From: Bacteroidota bacterium
Lineage (GTDB): Bacteria; Bacteroidota; Bacteroidia; Chitinophagales; Chitinophagaceae
Length of the DNA: 32,892 nucleotides
Assembly (NCBI GenBank): GCA_005884665.1
Contig: VBAT01000031.1
Span: 446-33,337 of the forward strand
Direction: 5' to 3'
Shown here: positions 30,773 through 32,892 of the stretch, piece after piece
Layout of the letters: the number at the start of each line of letters is the position of its first letter
How positions within the stretch are numbered: the stretch's first letter is position 1
Notes under the pieces: generated by a model
Databases searched by the model: none
The model's input: only the letters and a program-made list of their open reading frames with translations
What the model was told of the DNA's origin: nothing
Program-made: the position numbers and the translations under genes

Positions 30773-32581
30773 CTACACTTCAGCACCCAACTTTTTGCTT
30801 TCCTTCTTCCTGGTTTCCTCATCGAGAATAACTTTTCTCATGCGGATAAAATTCGGCGTCACCTCGATGCACTCATCGTGTTGGATGTATTCCATGCATT
30901 CTTCAAGCGTCATCAGGGTTTTCGGGGCAATGTTAGTTGCTGCATCGCTTCCGCTGGCCCGCATATTGGTTAGTTTTTTTCCTTCTATGATATTCACGAC
31001 CAGGTCACCCGGTTTAATGTTCTCTGCGATGATCTGCCCCGCATAAACTTCGTCACCCGGGTCGATGAAGAATGTTCCCCTGTCCTGTAATTTATCAATG
31101 GAATAGCCTGTGGCATTACCGGGTTGCTTAGCAAGCAATACACCATTGTTCCTGCCTGCTATTGGTCCTTTCCAGGGTTTGTATTCAATAAATCGATGAG
31201 CCATTACTGCTTCACCAGCTGTATTTGTCAGCATTTGTGAGCGCAGACCGATCAATCCCCTTGAAGGAATCTCAAATTCGAGATGCTGCATTTCTCCTTT
31301 TGTTTCCATTACATGCAGTTCACCCTTACGCCTGGTGACAAGATCAATCACCTTGCTTGCAAATTCCTGCGGAACATCAACCACGAGGTTTTCGTAAGGT
31401 TCCGATTTGGTGCCGTTGATTATTTTTACAATTACCTGTGGCTGTCCTACGGTCAACTCATATCCTTCGCGACGCATGGTTTCAATCAGGATACCCAGGT
31501 GAAGAATACCTCTGCCATATACCTGGAAAGCGTCCCCGTTCTCGGTATCCTCTACCCGCATAGCCAGGTTCTTTTCCGTTTCCTTGATCAACCTGTCGCG
31601 CAGGTGGCGACTGGTAACAAACTTTCCATCTTTTCCGTAAAAAGGAGAATTGTTGATGCTGAACAGCATGTTCATCGTCGGTTCATCCACGCTGATCACC
31701 GGCAATGCTTCGGGGTTTTCTGCGTCCGCTATTGTATCCCCAATATTAAAATCCTCGACTCCAACAACTGCACAAAGATCACCGGCAATAACTTCGGCCT
31801 GTTTTTTCTTACCCATGCCTTCAAATACATACAGCTCCTTCACCCTTGATTTCTTTATTCCACTATCGGCCTGCACCAGCGCTATCGGCTGATTTTCCTT
31901 GATTGAACCACGGCTTACTTTACCAATAGCGATCCTTCCAAGGAAAGAAGAATAGTCCAATGAAGTGATCTGCATCTGCAGCGGGCCTTCATTTACCTTT
32001 GGCGGCGGTACATATTTCAATATACCATCCAGTAACGGGTTTATATTATCGATCTGGGTGAGTGAATCATTGAACCAGCCGTTCTTTCCACTGCCATAAT
32101 AAGTCGGGAAATTCAACTGCTCTTCGGTCGCATCGAGGTTAAAGAACAATTCAAATATGGCATCATGAACTTCATCGGGACGGCAATTAGGCTTGTCTAC
32201 TTTGTTGATAACGACGATCGGCTTTAAGTTTAGCTGCAATGCTTTTTGCAGTACAAACCTCGTTTGCGGCATCGGTCCCTCAAAAGCATCCACCAGCAAC
32301 AAAACGCCATCGGCCATTTTTAATACCCTTTCTACTTCTCCGCCAAAATCGGCGTGACCGGGAGTATCAATCACGTTTATCTTAACGCCTTTATAAACTA
32401 CTGCTGCATTTTTACTGAAAATAGTAATACCTCTTTCTCTTTCCAGGTCGTTGCTATCCATTATTAAATCCCCGGTTTCCTGGTTGTCACGAAATACGTG
32501 AGTCGTATGTAATATCCTGTCTACCAGGGTAGTTTTACCATGGTCAACGTGGGCGATAATAGCTATGTTTCTAATGTCCAT
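30773..32581 (-). CDS. typA: Translational GTPase TypA/BipA
   Basis: The 602-residue ribosome-binding GTPase has a complete G domain: AHVDHGKTT (10-18), RGITIFSKN with the switch I threonine, DTPGHADFGGEVERV, and NKVDKPNCRP. The C-terminal TypA domains follow, with GRGILHLGILIETMRREGYELTVGQPQVI (EF-G III-like) and SRGLIGLRSQMLTNTAGEAVMAHRF. TypA assists ribosome assembly and growth under stress and cold; that is family knowledge. A direct repeat of AAACCTTT words lies just upstream of the ATG. The gene faces the T9SS cargo gene at the R4 junction. Confidence 0.96.
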   Translation of the reverse strand: MDIRNIAIIAHVDHGKTTLVDRILHTTHVFRDNQETGDLIMDSNDLERERGITIFSKNAAVVYKGVKINVIDTPGHADFGGEVERVLKMADGVLLLVDAFEGPMPQTRFVLQKALQLNLKPIVVINKVDKPNCRPDEVHDAIFELFFNLDATEEQLNFPTYYGSGKNGWFNDSLTQIDNINPLLDGILKYVPPPKVNEGPLQMQITSLDYSSFLGRIAIGKVSRGSIKENQPIALVQADSGIKKSRVKELYVFEGMGKKKQAEVIAGDLCAVVGVEDFNIGDTIADAENPEALPVISVDEPTMNMLFSINNSPFYGKDGKFVTSRHLRDRLIKETEKNLAMRVEDTENGDAFQVYGRGILHLGILIETMRREGYELTVGQPQVIVKIINGTKSEPYENLVVDVPQEFASKVIDLVTRRKGELHVMETKGEMQHLEFEIPSRGLIGLRSQMLTNTAGEAVMAHRFIEYKPWKGPIAGRNNGVLLAKQPGNATGYSIDKLQDRGTFFIDPGDEVYAGQIIAENIKPGDLVVNIIEGKKLTNMRASGSDAATNIAPKTLMTLEECMEYIQHDECIEVTPNFIRMRKVILDEETRKKESKKLGAEV

Positions 32582-32589
32582 TATTTAGT

Positions 32590-32720
32590 TGAAAACTTGA
32601 AGGGTTTAAAGGTTTAATGTTGAAAGGTTTAAAGGTTTGGTCACCGATGATTTTCTCGAATGGGCGATACACCCAGTTCGTAACTAATCAACTTATCAAC
32701 CAATTAACCTGTCAACTTTT
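32590..32720. repeat. Short-period intergenic repeats upstream of typA
   Basis: GGGTTTAAAGGTTTAATG and AAAGGTTTAAAGG (32603-32637) repeat within about 35 bases, and a GGTTTAAAGGTTTAAT copy also occurs at about 7177-7192. Further on lies a run of CAACTTATCAACC, CAATTAACC and TGTCAACTTTTCC words (32685-32718). Such A/T-rich words recur in intergenic DNA of Bacteroidota. Confidence 0.5.
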
Positions 32721-32832
32721 CCGGGCGGCGAAGGTACATTAAATAGGTGGCGCAAGCAAACGAAACAGAGATTTAATACCAACGTAACAGGCGCTGAATG
32801 AAGATTTGACGTAGTTTTAGCAAAACTCGTCC

Positions 32833-32892
32833 ATGAAGTTCATTAAATGGCTGGGTATCGTCCTGTTATTATTGATCATGGTTTATTTTCTC
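32833..32892 (+). CDS. Start of a membrane-anchored protein, cut by the window end
   Basis: Twenty codons are visible: MKFIKWLGIVLLLLIMVYFL. The short basic head and long hydrophobic run suggest a signal anchor or signal peptide. Upstream, TAGTTTTA is close to a -7 element. The family cannot be told from this much sequence. Confidence 0.5.
   Translation, partial: MKFIKWLGIVLLLLIMVYFL

Noticed and set aside
31283..31849. Plus-strand 188-codon frame
   Set aside because: It lies fully inside typA on the opposite strand and has no domain of its own.

Overview
The window looks like chromosomal DNA of a Bacteroidota member, most likely Chitinophagia/Chitinophagaceae. The evidence is lineage-typical protein families (type IX secretion cargo, an OMP_b-brl_3 type receptor-like barrel, head-GIN, DUF4197, TIGR02757 and FAA hydrolase proteins), the absence of clear Shine-Dalgarno sites, and many TAnnTTTG-type -7 promoter elements just before start codons. 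Exact genus is inference. I see no rRNA, tRNA, CRISPR array, transposase, phage or plasmid gene.

Layout. 1-1655 (-) is the N-terminal part of a large secreted protein with seven tandem propeller-like repeats. 1872-4157 (+) holds a PLP-dependent transsulfuration enzyme, a 48-residue membrane protein and a TIGR02757 protein. 4245-7058 (-) is a large outer-membrane barrel. 7263-7604 (+) is a small hypothetical. 7847-11168 (-) holds a fatty acid hydroxylase and a GH9 glucanase fused to an atypical NodB deacetylase domain. 11220-12227 (+) is an FAA hydrolase. 12750-13478 (-) is a head-GIN protein. 13642-14520 (+) is a flavin reductase-like protein. 14671-15399 (-) is a DUF4197 protein. 15576-18368 (+) is lysS, a glycosyltransferase and a DoxX-like protein. 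18534-19355 (-) is an SDR. 19819-23128 (-) is an envelope/cofactor operon: LON-domain protein, coaX, an outer-membrane protein and LptC. 23392-26217 (+) is meaB, a glycosyltransferase and a methyltransferase. 26220-28067 (-) is a glycosyltransferase and two small membrane proteins. 28644-30560 (+) is a glycine-rich T9SS cargo protein. 30773-32581 (-) is typA, and 32833 (+) starts a truncated gene.

The genes are mostly housekeeping and cell-envelope functions. The less ordinary material is non-coding. (1) A structured element occurs twice (about 12467-12590 and 28291-28430): a stem-loop, a G-rich tract with quadruplex potential, then a GCCC/GGGC hairpin and a shared tail. (2) Four of the seven convergent gene junctions carry a related inverted-repeat family built on CCAAGAACCAAATA arms. 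(3) Several genes have the -7 element only 4-7 bases before the start codon, which predicts leaderless mRNAs. (4) A strong orphan terminator at 19708-19745 has no protein gene upstream of it and may mark a small RNA. No complete new multi-gene system is evident to me.
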